Source: Comamonadaceae bacterium (GTDB lineage: Bacteria; Pseudomonadota; Gammaproteobacteria; Burkholderiales; Burkholderiaceae_C). Taken from it: 64,000 nucleotides of DNA. How positions within the stretch are numbered: the first letter of the stretch is position 1; the number at the start of each line of letters is the position of its first letter. The stretch is from positions 62,001 through 126,000 of the forward strand of contig JAJTEW010000002.1 of the NCBI GenBank assembly GCA_021299875.1. Reading direction: 5' to 3'. Positions 53,328 to 63,408 of this stretch are shown here, in pieces. A program made the position numbers and the translations under genes. Under the pieces are notes generated by a model. That model had not been told where the DNA came from, made no database searches, and was given only the letters and a program-made list of their open reading frames with translations.

Positions 53328-54754
53328 AACACGCCATCCGAAAAATTCACTTCATTGGTGTGGGGGGCTCGGGCATGAGCGGCATCGCCGAGGTGCTGCT
53401 CAATTTGGGTTACCAAATTTCTGGCTCTGATTTGTCAGACAGTGTCACCTTGCGCCGTTTGGCAGCTTTGGGTATTCAGACCCATGTGGGGCACAGTGCT
53501 GACAACGTGAAAGACGCCGATGCGGTGGTGACCTCTACAGCCGTGAAGACCGACAACCCTGAAGTGCTGGCTGCGCGTGCACGCCACATCCCGATCGTGC
53601 CGCGTGCGGTCATGTTGGCCGAACTCATGCGCATGAAGCAAGGAGTGGCCATCGCCGGCACCCATGGCAAAACCACCACCACCAGTTTGGTGGCCAGTGT
53701 GTTGGCGCAGGCCGGTCTCGACCCGACCTTTGTGATCGGCGGTCGGCTCAACAGCGCAGGGGCCAACGCCAAACTGGGCACTGGCGAATACATCGTGGTC
53801 GAAGCCGATGAGTCGGATGCCTCCTTTTTGAATTTATTGCCAGTGATGGCGGTGGTGACCAACATCGACGCCGACCACATGGAAACCTATGGCCATGATC
53901 TGGCCAAACTCAAGGCGGCTTTTGTTGAGTTTTTGCACCGCATGCCTTTTTACGGAACGGCCATCGTCTGCTCTGATGACCCGGGCGTGAAGTCCATCAT
54001 GGGCGACATCGCGAGGCCCGTGACGACTTATGGCTTGCTCGAAGGCGCGCAGGTGCGGGCCCTGAATGTTCGGGCCGACAACGGGCAAATGCATTTCACA
54101 GTGCAACGCCGCAACGGCGTGACCCTGCCTGACTTGCCCATCGTGTTGAATTTGCCCGGCGAGCACAATGTGCTCAATGCCTTGGCGGCCATTTCGGTGG
54201 CGGTGGAGTTGGGTGTCCATGACGCGGCTGTGCAAAGCGCTTTGGCCCAATTCAAGGGCGTGGGCAGACGCTTTCAGCGCTATGGGGATGTGGCCACCGC
54301 AGACGGCAAAGGGCGTTTCACGGTCATCGATGATTACGGCCACCACCCGGTTGAAATGGCGGCCACACTGGCTGCAGCGCGTGGGGCGTTTCCAGGCCGC
54401 CGCTTGGTCTTGGCTTTTCAGCCGCACCGTTTCAGCCGCACCCGAGATTGCTTTGAAGACTTCGTCAAAGTCATCAGCCAAGGCTGTGACAGTGTCTTGT
54501 TGTCAGAGGTTTATGCCGCAGGCGAAGCCCCGATCGTGGCGGCAGATGGTCGCTCCTTGGCGCGTGCCTTGCGGGTGGCGGGCCCACTTGAACCCGTGTT
54601 TGTGGCCCAAATTGCCGACATGCCCCAGAGGGTGATGGCCAATGCCCGCGATGGCGATGTGCTCATTTGCATGGGTGCAGGTTCGATCGGTGCTACGCCA
54701 GCCCAAGTGGTGGCGTTGGCGGGTTCGGTGGCATCGCAGGAGGCAGCAGCATGA
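53324..54754 (+). CDS. murC: UDP-MurNAc:L-Ala ligase
   Basis: A 476-residue cytoplasmic ligase adding the first residue of the stem peptide. [14 protein letters not shown] near the start binds the UDP-sugar, [11 protein letters not shown] the ATP, and [10 protein letters not shown] and DDYGHHPVE follow. Its ATG overlaps the murG TGA and its end overlaps ddl by four bases. Length normal. Confidence 0.95.
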   Translation: MKHAIRKIHFIGVGGSGMSGIAEVLLNLGYQISGSDLSDSVTLRRLAALGIQTHVGHSADNVKDADAVVTSTAVKTDNPEVLAARARHIPIVPRAVMLAELMRMKQGVAIAGTHGKTTTTSLVASVLAQAGLDPTFVIGGRLNSAGANAKLGTGEYIVVEADESDASFLNLLPVMAVVTNIDADHMETYGHDLAKLKAAFVEFLHRMPFYGTAIVCSDDPGVKSIMGDIARPVTTYGLLEGAQVRALNVRADNGQMHFTVQRRNGVTLPDLPIVLNLPGEHNVLNALAAISVAVELGVHDAAVQSALAQFKGVGRRFQRYGDVATADGKGRFTVIDDYGHHPVEMAATLAAARGAFPGRRLVLAFQPHRFSRTRDCFEDFVKVISQGCDSVLLSEVYAAGEAPIVAADGRSLARALRVAGPLEPVFVAQIADMPQRVMANARDGDVLICMGAGSIGATPAQVVALAGSVASQEAAA

Positions 54755-55731
54755 GCGGCTTGAGTGCTTCATCGACTGCGCAGCTGGGCAAAGTGGCCGT
54801 CTTGATGGGCGGACGTTCAGCAGAGCGTGAGGTGTCGCTCATGTCTGGCCGGGGCGTGCTCAAGGCTTTGCTGGACAGCGGTGTGGATGCCCATGCTTTT
54901 GACCCGGCTGAGCGCGATGTGATGGCTTTGCGGCAAGAAGGTTTTGAGCGCTGCTTCATCGCATTGCATGGCCGATTCGGCGAAGACGGCACCGTGCAAG
55001 GGGCCTTGGAGTTGATGGGCATCCCTTACACCGGCTCGGGCGTGATGGCCTCCAGCATGGCCATGGACAAGGTCATGACCAAACGCGTATGGCAGGTCGA
55101 AGGTTTGCCCACGCCGCGCCATGTTTTGGTGCACCCCTCACAGATTGACACCGTCTCGAGTGAAGCCCTGATTGCGGCCCTGGGCTTGCCCATGATCGTC
55201 AAGCCCGCCAAAGAAGGTTCATCCATCGGCGTGAGCAAGGTCACCCAAGCGGCCGATTTGTCCGCAGCATTGCGTGCAGCCGCCGCTTGCGACAGCGATA
55301 TCTTGTGCGAGCAATGCATTGTGGGTGACGAGGTGACCTGTCCTGTATTGGGTGAAGGCGCCCAAGCCCAGGTCTTGCCAATGATCCGGATCGTGGCGCC
55401 CGAGGGCAATTACGACTACCAAAACAAATACTTCACAGATGACACGCAGTACTTGGTGCCCTGTGGATTGCCCGAATCGGAAATCGCGGCAATCAATGCC
55501 TTGGTCATCCAGGCCTACCAAGTGCTGGGTTGCAGGGGCTGGGGCCGCATCGATGTGATGATCGACGCGGCCACCCGCCAAGCCTATTTACTGGAAATCA
55601 ACACCTCGCCGGGCATGACGGGCCACTCCTTGGTGCCCATGTCAGCGCGCGCTGCAGGCATGTCCTACGAGGCTTTGTGCTGCCATTTGTTGGCCCACGC
55701 CAGCCTGGACTACAAAGGGGCCGTCAAGTGA
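54751..55731 (+). CDS. ddl: D-alanine-D-alanine ligase
   Basis: A 326-residue cytoplasmic ATP-grasp ligase. [14 protein letters not shown] and [13 protein letters not shown] near the N-terminus, [13 protein letters not shown] in the ATP-grasp core, and [14 protein letters not shown] at the end define it as the DdlB type. ATG at 54751 is in the ATGA overlap with murC. Supplies the dipeptide for MurF. Confidence 0.95.
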   Translation: MSGLSASSTAQLGKVAVLMGGRSAEREVSLMSGRGVLKALLDSGVDAHAFDPAERDVMALRQEGFERCFIALHGRFGEDGTVQGALELMGIPYTGSGVMASSMAMDKVMTKRVWQVEGLPTPRHVLVHPSQIDTVSSEALIAALGLPMIVKPAKEGSSIGVSKVTQAADLSAALRAAAACDSDILCEQCIVGDEVTCPVLGEGAQAQVLPMIRIVAPEGNYDYQNKYFTDDTQYLVPCGLPESEIAAINALVIQAYQVLGCRGWGRIDVMIDAATRQAYLLEINTSPGMTGHSLVPMSARAAGMSYEALCCHLLAHASLDYKGAVK

Positions 55732-56531
55732 GCACCAGCCTGCCTTTGCCCACCGATGTTCGGCTCATGAACCTGGCGGCGGGTTTGCTGTCGCTGGTGT
55801 TTGTGGTCCTGAGCTTGGGCGGTGCCGCTTGGTGGGTGTTGCGTCATCCGGCTTTTGCCATTCAATCGATCACCGTGCAAGGCGAGTTGGTTCGCAGCCA
55901 CGCAGCGAGTTTTCGCAACCATGTGGTGCCCCAGTTGGAGGGGAATTTTTTCACCCTCAGTCTGGCGCAAGCACAGCAGGCGGTTCAGTCGGTTCCTTGG
56001 GTGCGTGAGGCGGTGGTGCACCGCGTCTTTCCAGGGCAGCTGCGCACGGTGGTGGTAGAGCATCAGCCCTTGGCCACCTGGGGCGAAGAGGGTGGCAACT
56101 TCATGGTCAACGAGCAGGGCCAAGTGTTTGAGGCACCGTTGGAAGACGTGGACATTGAGAAATTGCCGCGAATGCAAGGGCCAGACGGAAGTTCCCTCTT
56201 GGTGACACGCATTTACCGCGTCATGAGCCCCTTGTTTGAAACCCTGGATTTCAGACTGGAAAAAATCGAACTGACGGCCCGAGGCAGTTGGCGGGTGTGG
56301 ACCGACAGCGGCGCACTCGTGGAGTTGGGCCGGGGATCTGAGCAAGAGTTGATACAGCGGATTGATTTGCTGTTGCGCACGCTGCCCCAAGTCACGGGAC
56401 GCCACGACCGCACCCCCATGGCTTTGCTGGGGGCTGACCTCAGGCACAAAGACGGTTATGCCTTGCGTTTGCGGGGTGTGAGCACGCTGACAGACAACGA
56501 TAGAAACAGTCTTGATGGGTCAAGACGATGA
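55728..56531 (+). CDS. ftsQ: Cell division protein FtsQ
   Basis: A 267-residue bitopic protein with a cytoplasmic stub, one membrane helix ([22 protein letters not shown]), a POTRA domain ([13 protein letters not shown]...) and a beta domain. It recruits FtsL and FtsB. The GTG start at 55728 overlaps the ddl TGA; the longer open frame lies inside ddl. Last of the unbroken overlap chain; ftsA begins 24 bp later. Confidence 0.93.
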   Translation: MSTSLPLPTDVRLMNLAAGLLSLVFVVLSLGGAAWWVLRHPAFAIQSITVQGELVRSHAASFRNHVVPQLEGNFFTLSLAQAQQAVQSVPWVREAVVHRVFPGQLRTVVVEHQPLATWGEEGGNFMVNEQGQVFEAPLEDVDIEKLPRMQGPDGSSLLVTRIYRVMSPLFETLDFRLEKIELTARGSWRVWTDSGALVELGRGSEQELIQRIDLLLRTLPQVTGRHDRTPMALLGADLRHKDGYALRLRGVSTLTDNDRNSLDGSRR

Positions 56532-56555
56532 CACTTAACGGAAACGGTGGTTGAC

Positions 56556-57785
56556 ATGGCAAAAGAGTACAAAGATCTGGTCATTGGTTTGGACATCGGC
56601 ACCTCCAAAGTCATGGCGGTGGTGGCCGAGGTCATGCCCGACGGTCAACTCAAAATCGCAGGACTGGGGATTGCACCCGGCAATGGCCTGAAGCGGGGTG
56701 TGGTGGTCAACATCGACGCCACGGTGCAAAGCATTCAGCAGGCCTTGAAAGAGGCCGAGTTGATGGCCGATTGCAAAATCACCCGGGTCAATTGCGGCAT
56801 CACGGGCAGCCACATACGCGGCATCAACTCCAGTGGCATGGTGGCCATCAAGGACAAGGAGGTGTCCCAAGCCGACCTGGCCCGCGTGATGGAGACGGCG
56901 CGCGCCATCAACATCTCCAGCGACCAGCGTTTGCTGCTGGTGGCGCCACAGGAATTTGTCATCGACGGACAAGAGGTCAAGGAACCCATTGGCATGAGTG
57001 GCATGCGCCTTGAGGCCAAGGTGCACATCGTGACCGGAGCGCAAAGTGCTGCAGAAAACATCATCAAATGTGTGCGCCGTTGCGGCTTGGAAGTGGACCA
57101 ATTGCTGCTCAACCCGCAATCGTCCAGTTTGGCCGTGCTGTCCGAGGATGAGCGTGAACTGGGTGTGGTGTGCGTGGACATTGGCGCGGGCACGACCGAT
57201 GTGGCGATTTTTGCCAACGGCTCGATTCGGCATACGGCGGTGATCCCGATTGCGGGTGACTTGATCACCAGTGACATCGCCATGGCTTTGCGCACACCGA
57301 CCAAAGATGCCGAAGACATCAAGGTGGAAAGTGGCTACGCCAAACAGCTTTTGGCCGATCCCAATGCACAGGTCGAGGTGCCTGGCTTGGGTGATCGGGG
57401 CCCTCGCATGCTCAGCCGTCAGGCCTTGGCCGGGGTCATTGAGCCACGCATCGAAGAAATCTTCTCGCTGGTGCACCAAGTGATCCGAGAGTCAGGCTAC
57501 GAAGAGGTCTTGTCTTCGGGCATCGTTCTGACCGGCGGCAGCGCCGTGATGCCCGGCATGATCGAGTTGGGTGAAGACATCTTCCTCAAGCCCGTGCGCA
57601 GGGGGCTGCCCAAATACTCGGGAGGTTTGGCCGACATGGTCAGCCAGCCCCGAGCGGCCACCGTGATGGGGTTGCTCGAAGAGGCGCGATTGGCGCGTTT
57701 GCGTGGCTACAAGGTCACGCAAAAGAAAAGCTCTGTGAACAACGCCTTTGGTCGTTTCAAAGACTTCATTGTGGGGACTTTCTGA
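56556..57785 (+). CDS. ftsA: Cell division protein FtsA
   Basis: A 409-residue actin-like ATPase that tethers FtsZ to the membrane. The phosphate-1 motif is GLDIGTSKVMAVV, phosphate-2 VDIGAGTTDVAIF, and the C-terminal amphipathic helix (NNAFGRFKDFIVGTF) should insert in the membrane. The start MAKEYKDLVIG at 56556 is preferred; a GTG at 56547 is in frame. Confidence 0.94.
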   Translation: MAKEYKDLVIGLDIGTSKVMAVVAEVMPDGQLKIAGLGIAPGNGLKRGVVVNIDATVQSIQQALKEAELMADCKITRVNCGITGSHIRGINSSGMVAIKDKEVSQADLARVMETARAINISSDQRLLLVAPQEFVIDGQEVKEPIGMSGMRLEAKVHIVTGAQSAAENIIKCVRRCGLEVDQLLLNPQSSSLAVLSEDERELGVVCVDIGAGTTDVAIFANGSIRHTAVIPIAGDLITSDIAMALRTPTKDAEDIKVESGYAKQLLADPNAQVEVPGLGDRGPRMLSRQALAGVIEPRIEEIFSLVHQVIRESGYEEVLSSGIVLTGGSAVMPGMIELGEDIFLKPVRRGLPKYSGGLADMVSQPRAATVMGLLEEARLARLRGYKVTQKKSSVNNAFGRFKDFIVGTF

Positions 57786-57931
57786 TGCGCTGGAACCCTG
57801 CATTCGCGATCCGTGGCAGCCCTCTGTGGTCCAGGCCTTGTCGATGTTGACAGGCCTTCAACCCCATTTCCTCAGATTTCAAAAAAACACGTTTACAAAT
57901 TCCGGCAACTGCAGATATTTAGGAGAGCACC
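57786..57931 (+). promoter_or_regulatory. ftsA–ftsZ intergenic region
   Basis: The 146-bp gap is the largest inside the cluster after ftsL and may carry a separate ftsZ promoter, as in other proteobacteria. A very good ribosome site, TTAGGAGAG, precedes the ftsZ ATG. No definite -35/-10 is assigned. Confidence 0.4.
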
Positions 57932-59140
57932 ATGACCATTGAAATGATCCAAACCGAAGAGTTCAACCAAGGCACCCAGATCAAGGTGATCGGCGTGGGC
58001 GGCGGCGGCGGCAACGCCGTTGAGCACATGATCGTCAGCGAGGTCCAAGGCGTTGAGTTCATTTGCGCCAACACCGACGCGCAAGCTTTGGCACGCAGCG
58101 CTGCACACCGCTTTGTGCAACTGGGTCAAACCGGTCTGGGCGCTGGCAGCAAGCCCGACAAAGGCCGTGAGGCCGCAGAAGCCGCAGAGGCCGAAATTCG
58201 TGCCGCCATCGAAGGCGCGCACATGTTGTTCATCACCGCCGGCATGGGCGGTGGCACTGGCACTGGCGCCGCCCCCGTGATTGCCAAGATTGCCAAGGAC
58301 ATGGGCATTTTGACCGTGGGTGTGGTGACCAAGCCGTTCGACTTTGAGGGCAAGCGCCGCATGACCAATGCCGATGAAGGCATGCGTGAGCTGGAGGCCA
58401 ACGTGGACTCCTTGATCGTGGTGTTGAACGAAAAACTGTTGGAGCTGCCCGGTGGCGAAGACATGACCCAAGACGAGGCCTTTTCGCATGCCAACGACGT
58501 GCTGAAAAACGCCGTGGGCGGTATTGCTGAAATCATCAATGTGCCGGGCCATGTGAACGTTGACTTTGAAGACGTGCGCACGGTCATGGGTGAGCCAGGC
58601 AAAGCCATGATGGGCACGGCAGCGGCCAGCGGTCCGGACCGGGCCCGCATCGCAGCCGAGCAAGCTGTGGCTTGTCCCTTGTTGGAAGGTGTCGACCTCA
58701 AAGGTGCACGCGGCGTCTTGGTCTTGATCAGCGCGGCCAAAGGCTCCTTGAAACTGTCCGAGTCCAAACAAGCCATGAACACCATCCGTGACTGCGCTTC
58801 TGAAGAAGCCCATGTCATCTATGGCACCGCTTACGACGAAAGCCTGGGTGACCAGATTCGCGTCACGGTGGTGGCTACAGGGTTGGCCAAGTCTGGCGCT
58901 GTGCGTCCAGAGCTGAAGGTGCTGCGCACCGGTACCGACAACGTGCCCTTCATGATGGGGGGTCAAGATGCGGTGTCTGCGCCTTTGAATTCGGCTGCCA
59001 GCCTGGGTGGCAGTGGCATCAGCACGCCGGCCATCTGGCGCAGCAACCGCACCCATGCGGCAGCGCGTGTGGACGGCATGGCCAATGCGGGCATGGACGA
59101 CATCGAAATCCCAGCCTTCTTGCGCAAGCAGGCTGACTGA
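57932..59140 (+). CDS. ftsZ: Cell division protein FtsZ
   Basis: A 402-residue tubulin-like GTPase that forms the Z ring. The GTP-binding signature is GMGGGTGTGAAPV, preceded by VGGGGGNAVEHM. The T7 loop NVDFEDVR is intact. After a short linker the conserved C-terminal peptide is DDIEIPAFLRKQ, which binds FtsA and ZipA. Length normal. Followed by a strong hairpin. Confidence 0.97.
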   Translation: MTIEMIQTEEFNQGTQIKVIGVGGGGGNAVEHMIVSEVQGVEFICANTDAQALARSAAHRFVQLGQTGLGAGSKPDKGREAAEAAEAEIRAAIEGAHMLFITAGMGGGTGTGAAPVIAKIAKDMGILTVGVVTKPFDFEGKRRMTNADEGMRELEANVDSLIVVLNEKLLELPGGEDMTQDEAFSHANDVLKNAVGGIAEIINVPGHVNVDFEDVRTVMGEPGKAMMGTAAASGPDRARIAAEQAVACPLLEGVDLKGARGVLVLISAAKGSLKLSESKQAMNTIRDCASEEAHVIYGTAYDESLGDQIRVTVVATGLAKSGAVRPELKVLRTGTDNVPFMMGGQDAVSAPLNSAASLGGSGISTPAIWRSNRTHAAARVDGMANAGMDDIEIPAFLRKQAD

Positions 59141-59173
59141 TCGGCGCTCTGGCCATTGCGATACCTGACCCAA

Positions 59174-59210
59174 GGCCAGACCGGTCAATCAGACGGTCTG
59201 GCCTTTAAAA
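59174..59210 (+). terminator. Terminator-like hairpin between ftsZ and lpxC
   Basis: A perfect 10-bp stem GGCCAGACCG / CGGTCTGGCC with a 10-base loop is followed by TTTAAAAT, 33 bp after ftsZ. The T-run is short, so lpxC may still receive some read-through. Confidence 0.75.
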
Positions 59211-59217
59211 TGGGCAC

Positions 59218-60141
59218 ATGCTTGCACAACGCACCCTCAAAACCTTGACCCACGCCGTTGGCGTGGGTTTGCACAGCGGTCAGCGGGTCGAATTGACTTT
59301 GCGCCCCGCCGCACCCGACACCGGCATCGTGTTTCGCCGGGTCGATTTGCCGGAACCGGTGGACATTCCCGTGCGGGCCGAATCCGTCACCGACACCCGT
59401 TTGGCCTCGACCATCTCGGTGGGCCAGGCCAAGGTTTTCACAGTGGAGCACCTGATGTCGGCCTGTGCGGGACTGGGCATCGACAACCTCTATGTGGACA
59501 TCACGGCCGAAGAAGTCCCCATCCTCGATGGCTCGGCCTCCTCGTTTGTTTTTTTGCTGCAAAGTGCCGGCATCGTGGAGCAAAACGCACCCAAGCGGTT
59601 CTTGCGTGTGCTCAAGACCGTCCAGGTCAGCGAGGGCGAGGGCAGCCACATCAAGTGGGCCAAATTGGAGCCCTATCACGGCTACAAGCTCAGCTTTGAA
59701 ATCGACTTTCGTCACCCTGCGGTGGATTCGACCGGCCAGCAGGTGGTCTTTGACCTGTCGGAAGGTGTTTATGCGCGCGACATTGCCCGCGCCCGCACCT
59801 TTGGCTTCACCAAAGACGTGGAGATGATGCGTGCCAACGGTTTGGCCTTGGGCGGCGGCTTGGACAACGCCATCGTCATGGACGACTACAAGGTCCTCAA
59901 TGCCGATGGGCTGCGTTATGACGACGAGTTCGTCAAACACAAAATTCTGGACGCCATGGGCGACCTCTACATCGTGGGCAAGCCCATGCTGGCCGCCTAC
60001 AGCGCCTTCCGATCGGGCCACGCCATGAACAACCGCTTGTTGCGTGAGTTGCTGTCGCAGCCCGATGCCTACGAGGTGGTGACTTTTGACAAAGCCAGCC
60101 AGGCCCCCAAAGGTTTTGCGGCTTTGCAGCCGGCATGGTGA
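59218..60141 (+). CDS. lpxC: UDP-3-O-acyl-N-acetylglucosamine deacetylase
   Basis: A 307-residue zinc enzyme that performs the committed step of lipid A synthesis. The start [21 protein letters not shown] is standard. Zinc and catalytic motifs are [10 protein letters not shown] (His), [11 protein letters not shown] (His and Asp) and SGHAMNN (catalytic His). At the end of the dcw cluster, the usual place in proteobacteria. Uses the UDP-GlcNAc branch that starts at GlmU. Confidence 0.96.
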   Translation: MLAQRTLKTLTHAVGVGLHSGQRVELTLRPAAPDTGIVFRRVDLPEPVDIPVRAESVTDTRLASTISVGQAKVFTVEHLMSACAGLGIDNLYVDITAEEVPILDGSASSFVFLLQSAGIVEQNAPKRFLRVLKTVQVSEGEGSHIKWAKLEPYHGYKLSFEIDFRHPAVDSTGQQVVFDLSEGVYARDIARARTFGFTKDVEMMRANGLALGGGLDNAIVMDDYKVLNADGLRYDDEFVKHKILDAMGDLYIVGKPMLAAYSAFRSGHAMNNRLLRELLSQPDAYEVVTFDKASQAPKGFAALQPAW

Positions 60142-60184
60142 ACGTTTAAGCGGCGGTTGACTGCCCGCTCAAGCACCCGTTGCA

Positions 60185-61072
60185 TCAAGTTTGGCGGTTT
60201 TTCTGGGGCCAAAGCACACAGGCAATCGAGGCGACCATCAAGGCCACCGCAGCCCAGTCTTGCCAGTGCAAGACTTCCCCCAGCCACACCGCACCACTGA
60301 ACACCCCCAGCACTGGGATCAGCATCACACTCAAGGTGGATGCCACAGGCGGCAAACTGCGCGCCAGGTAAAACCAGGCGGCATGTGCAAAGCCAAACAC
60401 CAGCACCGCATTGAACACAATCGCAAACCCGTTGGATGGCGTGGGCACCACCCATTGATCGGATTCAAACACCAACGCCAACACCGTCATCACACCGGTG
60501 GTCATCAAGGTCATCCAAAAAGAAATGGCCAATGTCGGCACGGGCATGGGGGTGCGGCGCAGCATTTGCGTGCCCAGTGCCCAGGTGCTGGCGGCCGCCA
60601 AAGCCAACAGCACGCCCGTCGGCCGACCACTCAGATTCGACAGCTCATGCCACAGCAGCAGCACCACGCCCAAACTGGCAGCCGCCACACCAGCCCACGA
60701 GCGTTTGGCCAGTTGGTCACCAAAAAACCAAGCCCCCAACAAGGCTGAAAACATGGGCATGGTGTAGCCCAAAATCGCGGCCCGTCCGCTCGACAAAGCC
60801 TGCACCGCGATGATGATCAAGGCGTGCCAAATGAACATGTTGAACACCGCCAGCACCAGCAACTCACGCCAATGTGCACGGGGAATCCGAAACGGCACCT
60901 TCATGACCACCAGTGCCAAGCCCAACACAGGCGTGCCCAGCCAAAGGCACAGGCTGCGAAACGTCAGTGGTGGAAAGCCGGTGACCCCCAATTTCATGAT
61001 GGGCCAGTTGATGCCCCACACCAGGGTCAGCAAAACCAGCAGGGTCCATTGTTTGGAAGTCAATTTGTGCAT
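60185..61072 (-). CDS. EamA/DMT family transporter
   Basis: A 295-residue inner-membrane protein with ten predicted helices in two EamA repeats (for example WTLLVLLTLVWGINWP and AAILGYTMPMFSALLGAWFF, then a matching second half ending VALMVASIACVLWP). The family moves small metabolites such as amino acids and drugs; the substrate is unknown. The start MHKLTSKQ was chosen; the longer frame has no family support. Convergent with lpxC (43 bp) and divergent from pyrF. Confidence 0.88.
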   Translation of the reverse strand: MHKLTSKQWTLLVLLTLVWGINWPIMKLGVTGFPPLTFRSLCLWLGTPVLGLALVVMKVPFRIPRAHWRELLVLAVFNMFIWHALIIIAVQALSSGRAAILGYTMPMFSALLGAWFFGDQLAKRSWAGVAAASLGVVLLLWHELSNLSGRPTGVLLALAAASTWALGTQMLRRTPMPVPTLAISFWMTLMTTGVMTVLALVFESDQWVVPTPSNGFAIVFNAVLVFGFAHAAWFYLARSLPPVASTLSVMLIPVLGVFSGAVWLGEVLHWQDWAAVALMVASIACVLWPQKNRQT

Positions 61073-61149
61073 GGTCCACATCTTAGACGGCCCAGTGCCA
61101 CTAGCGCTGTCACCCAACCCGCTTCATGGCGCCCCTTAAAATCACCGGC

Positions 61150-61992
61150 ATGACCTTTTTAGACATGCTGCGCGCCGCCGAGCGCCAAAACGGCTCCATG
61201 CTCTGCGTGGGCCTGGACCCCGAGCCCACCAAATTTCCGGACCGCTACAAAGGCGACGCCAACAAGATCTACGACTTTTGCGCCGCCATCGTGGACGCCA
61301 CGGCCGACCTGGTCAGCAGCTTCAAGCCCCAAATCGCCTACTTTGCCGCGCACCGCGCCGAGGGCCAGCTCGAACGTCTGATGGAACACATGCGCCGCGT
61401 GGCCCCCCAAGTGCCCATCATCCTGGACGCCAAGCGCGGCGACATCGGCAGCACGGCAGAGCAATACGCCAAAGAGGCCTTTGAGCGCTATGGCGCCGAC
61501 GCCGTGACCCTCTCACCCTTCATGGGCTGGGACTCGGTGGCCCCGTACCTGAGGCACGAAGGCAAAGGCGCCTTCTTGCTGTGCCGCACCTCCAACCCTG
61601 GCGGCGACGACCTGCAAAACCAACGCCTGGCCTCGGTCGAAGGTCAACCGCGTCTGTATGAACATGTGGCCCGCCTGGCCCAAGGCCCCTGGAACCTGAA
61701 CGGCCAACTGGGCCTGGTGGTGGGTGCCACGTATCCTGCCGAGATCGAACGTGTGCGCGAACTCGCTCCCACCGTGCCCCTGCTGATCCCCGGTGTGGGC
61801 GCACAAGGCGGCGACGCTGTGGCCACCGTCAAGGCCGGCTGGCGCGCCCATGCCGACGGCTCCAGCGCAGGGGCCATCATCGTCAATTCCTCACGCGCCG
61901 TGTTGTATGCGTCCAGCGGTGACGACTTTGCCCAAGCGGCCCGCCAAGTGGCCATGACCACGCGCAACACCCTGGAGGCGGCCAAGGCCTGA
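61150..61992 (+). CDS. pyrF: Orotidine 5'-phosphate decarboxylase
   Basis: A 280-residue cytoplasmic enzyme, last step of UMP synthesis. It is of the longer type (group 2) and shows [13 protein letters not shown], the catalytic [13 protein letters not shown] (Lys-Asp network), and [10 protein letters not shown] for phosphate binding. The start [13 protein letters not shown] at 61150 is the usual beginning. Convergent with the acyl-CoA dehydrogenase, 11 bp between stops. Confidence 0.94.
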   Translation: MTFLDMLRAAERQNGSMLCVGLDPEPTKFPDRYKGDANKIYDFCAAIVDATADLVSSFKPQIAYFAAHRAEGQLERLMEHMRRVAPQVPIILDAKRGDIGSTAEQYAKEAFERYGADAVTLSPFMGWDSVAPYLRHEGKGAFLLCRTSNPGGDDLQNQRLASVEGQPRLYEHVARLAQGPWNLNGQLGLVVGATYPAEIERVRELAPTVPLLIPGVGAQGGDAVATVKAGWRAHADGSSAGAIIVNSSRAVLYASSGDDFAQAARQVAMTTRNTLEAAKA

Positions 61993-62003
61993 ATCCCGAC
62001 TGA

Positions 62004-63179
62004 TCAGTCCTTGGATTGCTGCGCCTTGTAAACCAACTTGCGCGCCATGCTCCAGCGGTGCACTTCGCTGGGGCCGTCGTACACCCGGAAGGCGCGCATG
62101 TCCATGAAGATGCGCATGACCGGCGTCTCGGCCGTCACGCCTTGTCCCCCCAAAATCTGCACGCAACGGTCCACCACGCGCCATTCGGCTTCGGAGCAGG
62201 CCACTTTGGCGCGGCTCGATTCAAAGCCGCCTTTGTGGCCTTGGTCCAGCAGCCAAGCGGTGTGCCAGATGTGCAGCCGGGCGGTGTGCAGGTCGATGTC
62301 GTTGTCGGCCAGCATGAAGCCCACGCCTTCGTGTTCGGCCAGCGGTTTGCCAAAAGCATGGCGGCGGCTGGCGTAATCCAGGGCGATGTCGTGCGCGCGG
62401 CGGGCTTGCCCCAACCAGCGCATGCAATGGGTCAGGCGCGCTGGGGCCAGCCGAATTTGCGCGTAGCGAAAACCTTGGCCTACTTCGCCCAAAACATCGC
62501 TGGCGGGCACGCGCAAATTGTCAAAACGCAGCACGCCGTGACCGCCTGTGAAGCAATTGTCCATGGCATCCATGCTGCGTTCGTGCAAGATGCCGGGTTT
62601 GTCCATGTCGGTCAAGAACATGGTGGCGCTGCCGTCTTCCATGCGGGCCATGACGATGGCGTAGTCGGCCCCCTCGGCACCCGTGATGAACCATTTGACG
62701 CCATTGAGCAAATAGTCATTGCCCTCTTGCACCGCAGAGGTGGTGAGCATGGACGGGTCGGCACCCGCGCCCGGTGCGGGCTCGGTCATGGCAAAACACG
62801 AGCGCGTGAGGCCCGCCACCTGTGGGCGCAGCCAGCGTTCTTTTTGCGCGGGCGTAGCCACTTCTTCCATCAGGTGGATGTTGCCTTCGTCGGGCGCATG
62901 GATGTTGAGTGCCGTGGGGCCCAAGTTGGAGTAACCGGCTTCTTCAAAGACCACCGCTTTGGCGATGTGGCTCAGGCCCAGGCCACCCATTTCCTTGGAT
63001 GCGTGCGGGGTGAGCAAGCCCGCAGCGCGAGCGCGGCGCACCAGTTCTTCCCGCAGTTCTTTGGACGGGCCGTGCGGGCCGTGGCGCGGGTCGCCTTCGA
63101 GGGGGATGACTTGCTCTGCAATGAACTGCCGCGTGCGGTCACGCAGAGCCACCATGTCCGGAGAAAGGTCAAAGTTCAT
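62004..63179 (-). CDS. Acyl-CoA dehydrogenase family protein
   Basis: A 391-residue flavoenzyme that should introduce a double bond in an acyl-CoA. The N-terminal helical domain (MNFDLSPDMVALRDRTRQFI) and FAMTEPAPGAGADP for FAD binding are present, and the C-terminal domain has ILGGQGVTAETPVMRIFMDMRA and GPSEVHRWSMARKL. It resembles the ACAD10/11-like group rather than classical short-chain enzymes. The start at 63179 was chosen by the usual N-terminus. Divergent from the GST gene. Confidence 0.88.
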   Translation of the reverse strand: MNFDLSPDMVALRDRTRQFIAEQVIPLEGDPRHGPHGPSKELREELVRRARAAGLLTPHASKEMGGLGLSHIAKAVVFEEAGYSNLGPTALNIHAPDEGNIHLMEEVATPAQKERWLRPQVAGLTRSCFAMTEPAPGAGADPSMLTTSAVQEGNDYLLNGVKWFITGAEGADYAIVMARMEDGSATMFLTDMDKPGILHERSMDAMDNCFTGGHGVLRFDNLRVPASDVLGEVGQGFRYAQIRLAPARLTHCMRWLGQARRAHDIALDYASRRHAFGKPLAEHEGVGFMLADNDIDLHTARLHIWHTAWLLDQGHKGGFESSRAKVACSEAEWRVVDRCVQILGGQGVTAETPVMRIFMDMRAFRVYDGPSEVHRWSMARKLVYKAQQSKD

Positions 63180-63408
63180 GGGCCCGAGGTCTTTAGAAAA
63201 ATCGTGGAGGGAAAGATCATGCAAGCATTGGACGGCTTGACGCTACCGTGTGCTGTCCGGCCTGTGACTTGCTGTCGCCCTGGTGTCTGAAGTTGCAGCG
63301 CAGAGCGTCGCCTGTCATCTTGGGGGCATGACTGAAATCGAGCGGGTGCTAATCTGTTGGACATGACGAGGAAAGTCGTCCATGCCCCCGCCAAAAGAAG
63401 GACACGCC

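Noticed and set aside
57893-59188. 431-codon minus-strand frame over ftsZ
   Set aside because: Antisense to ftsZ; no domain.
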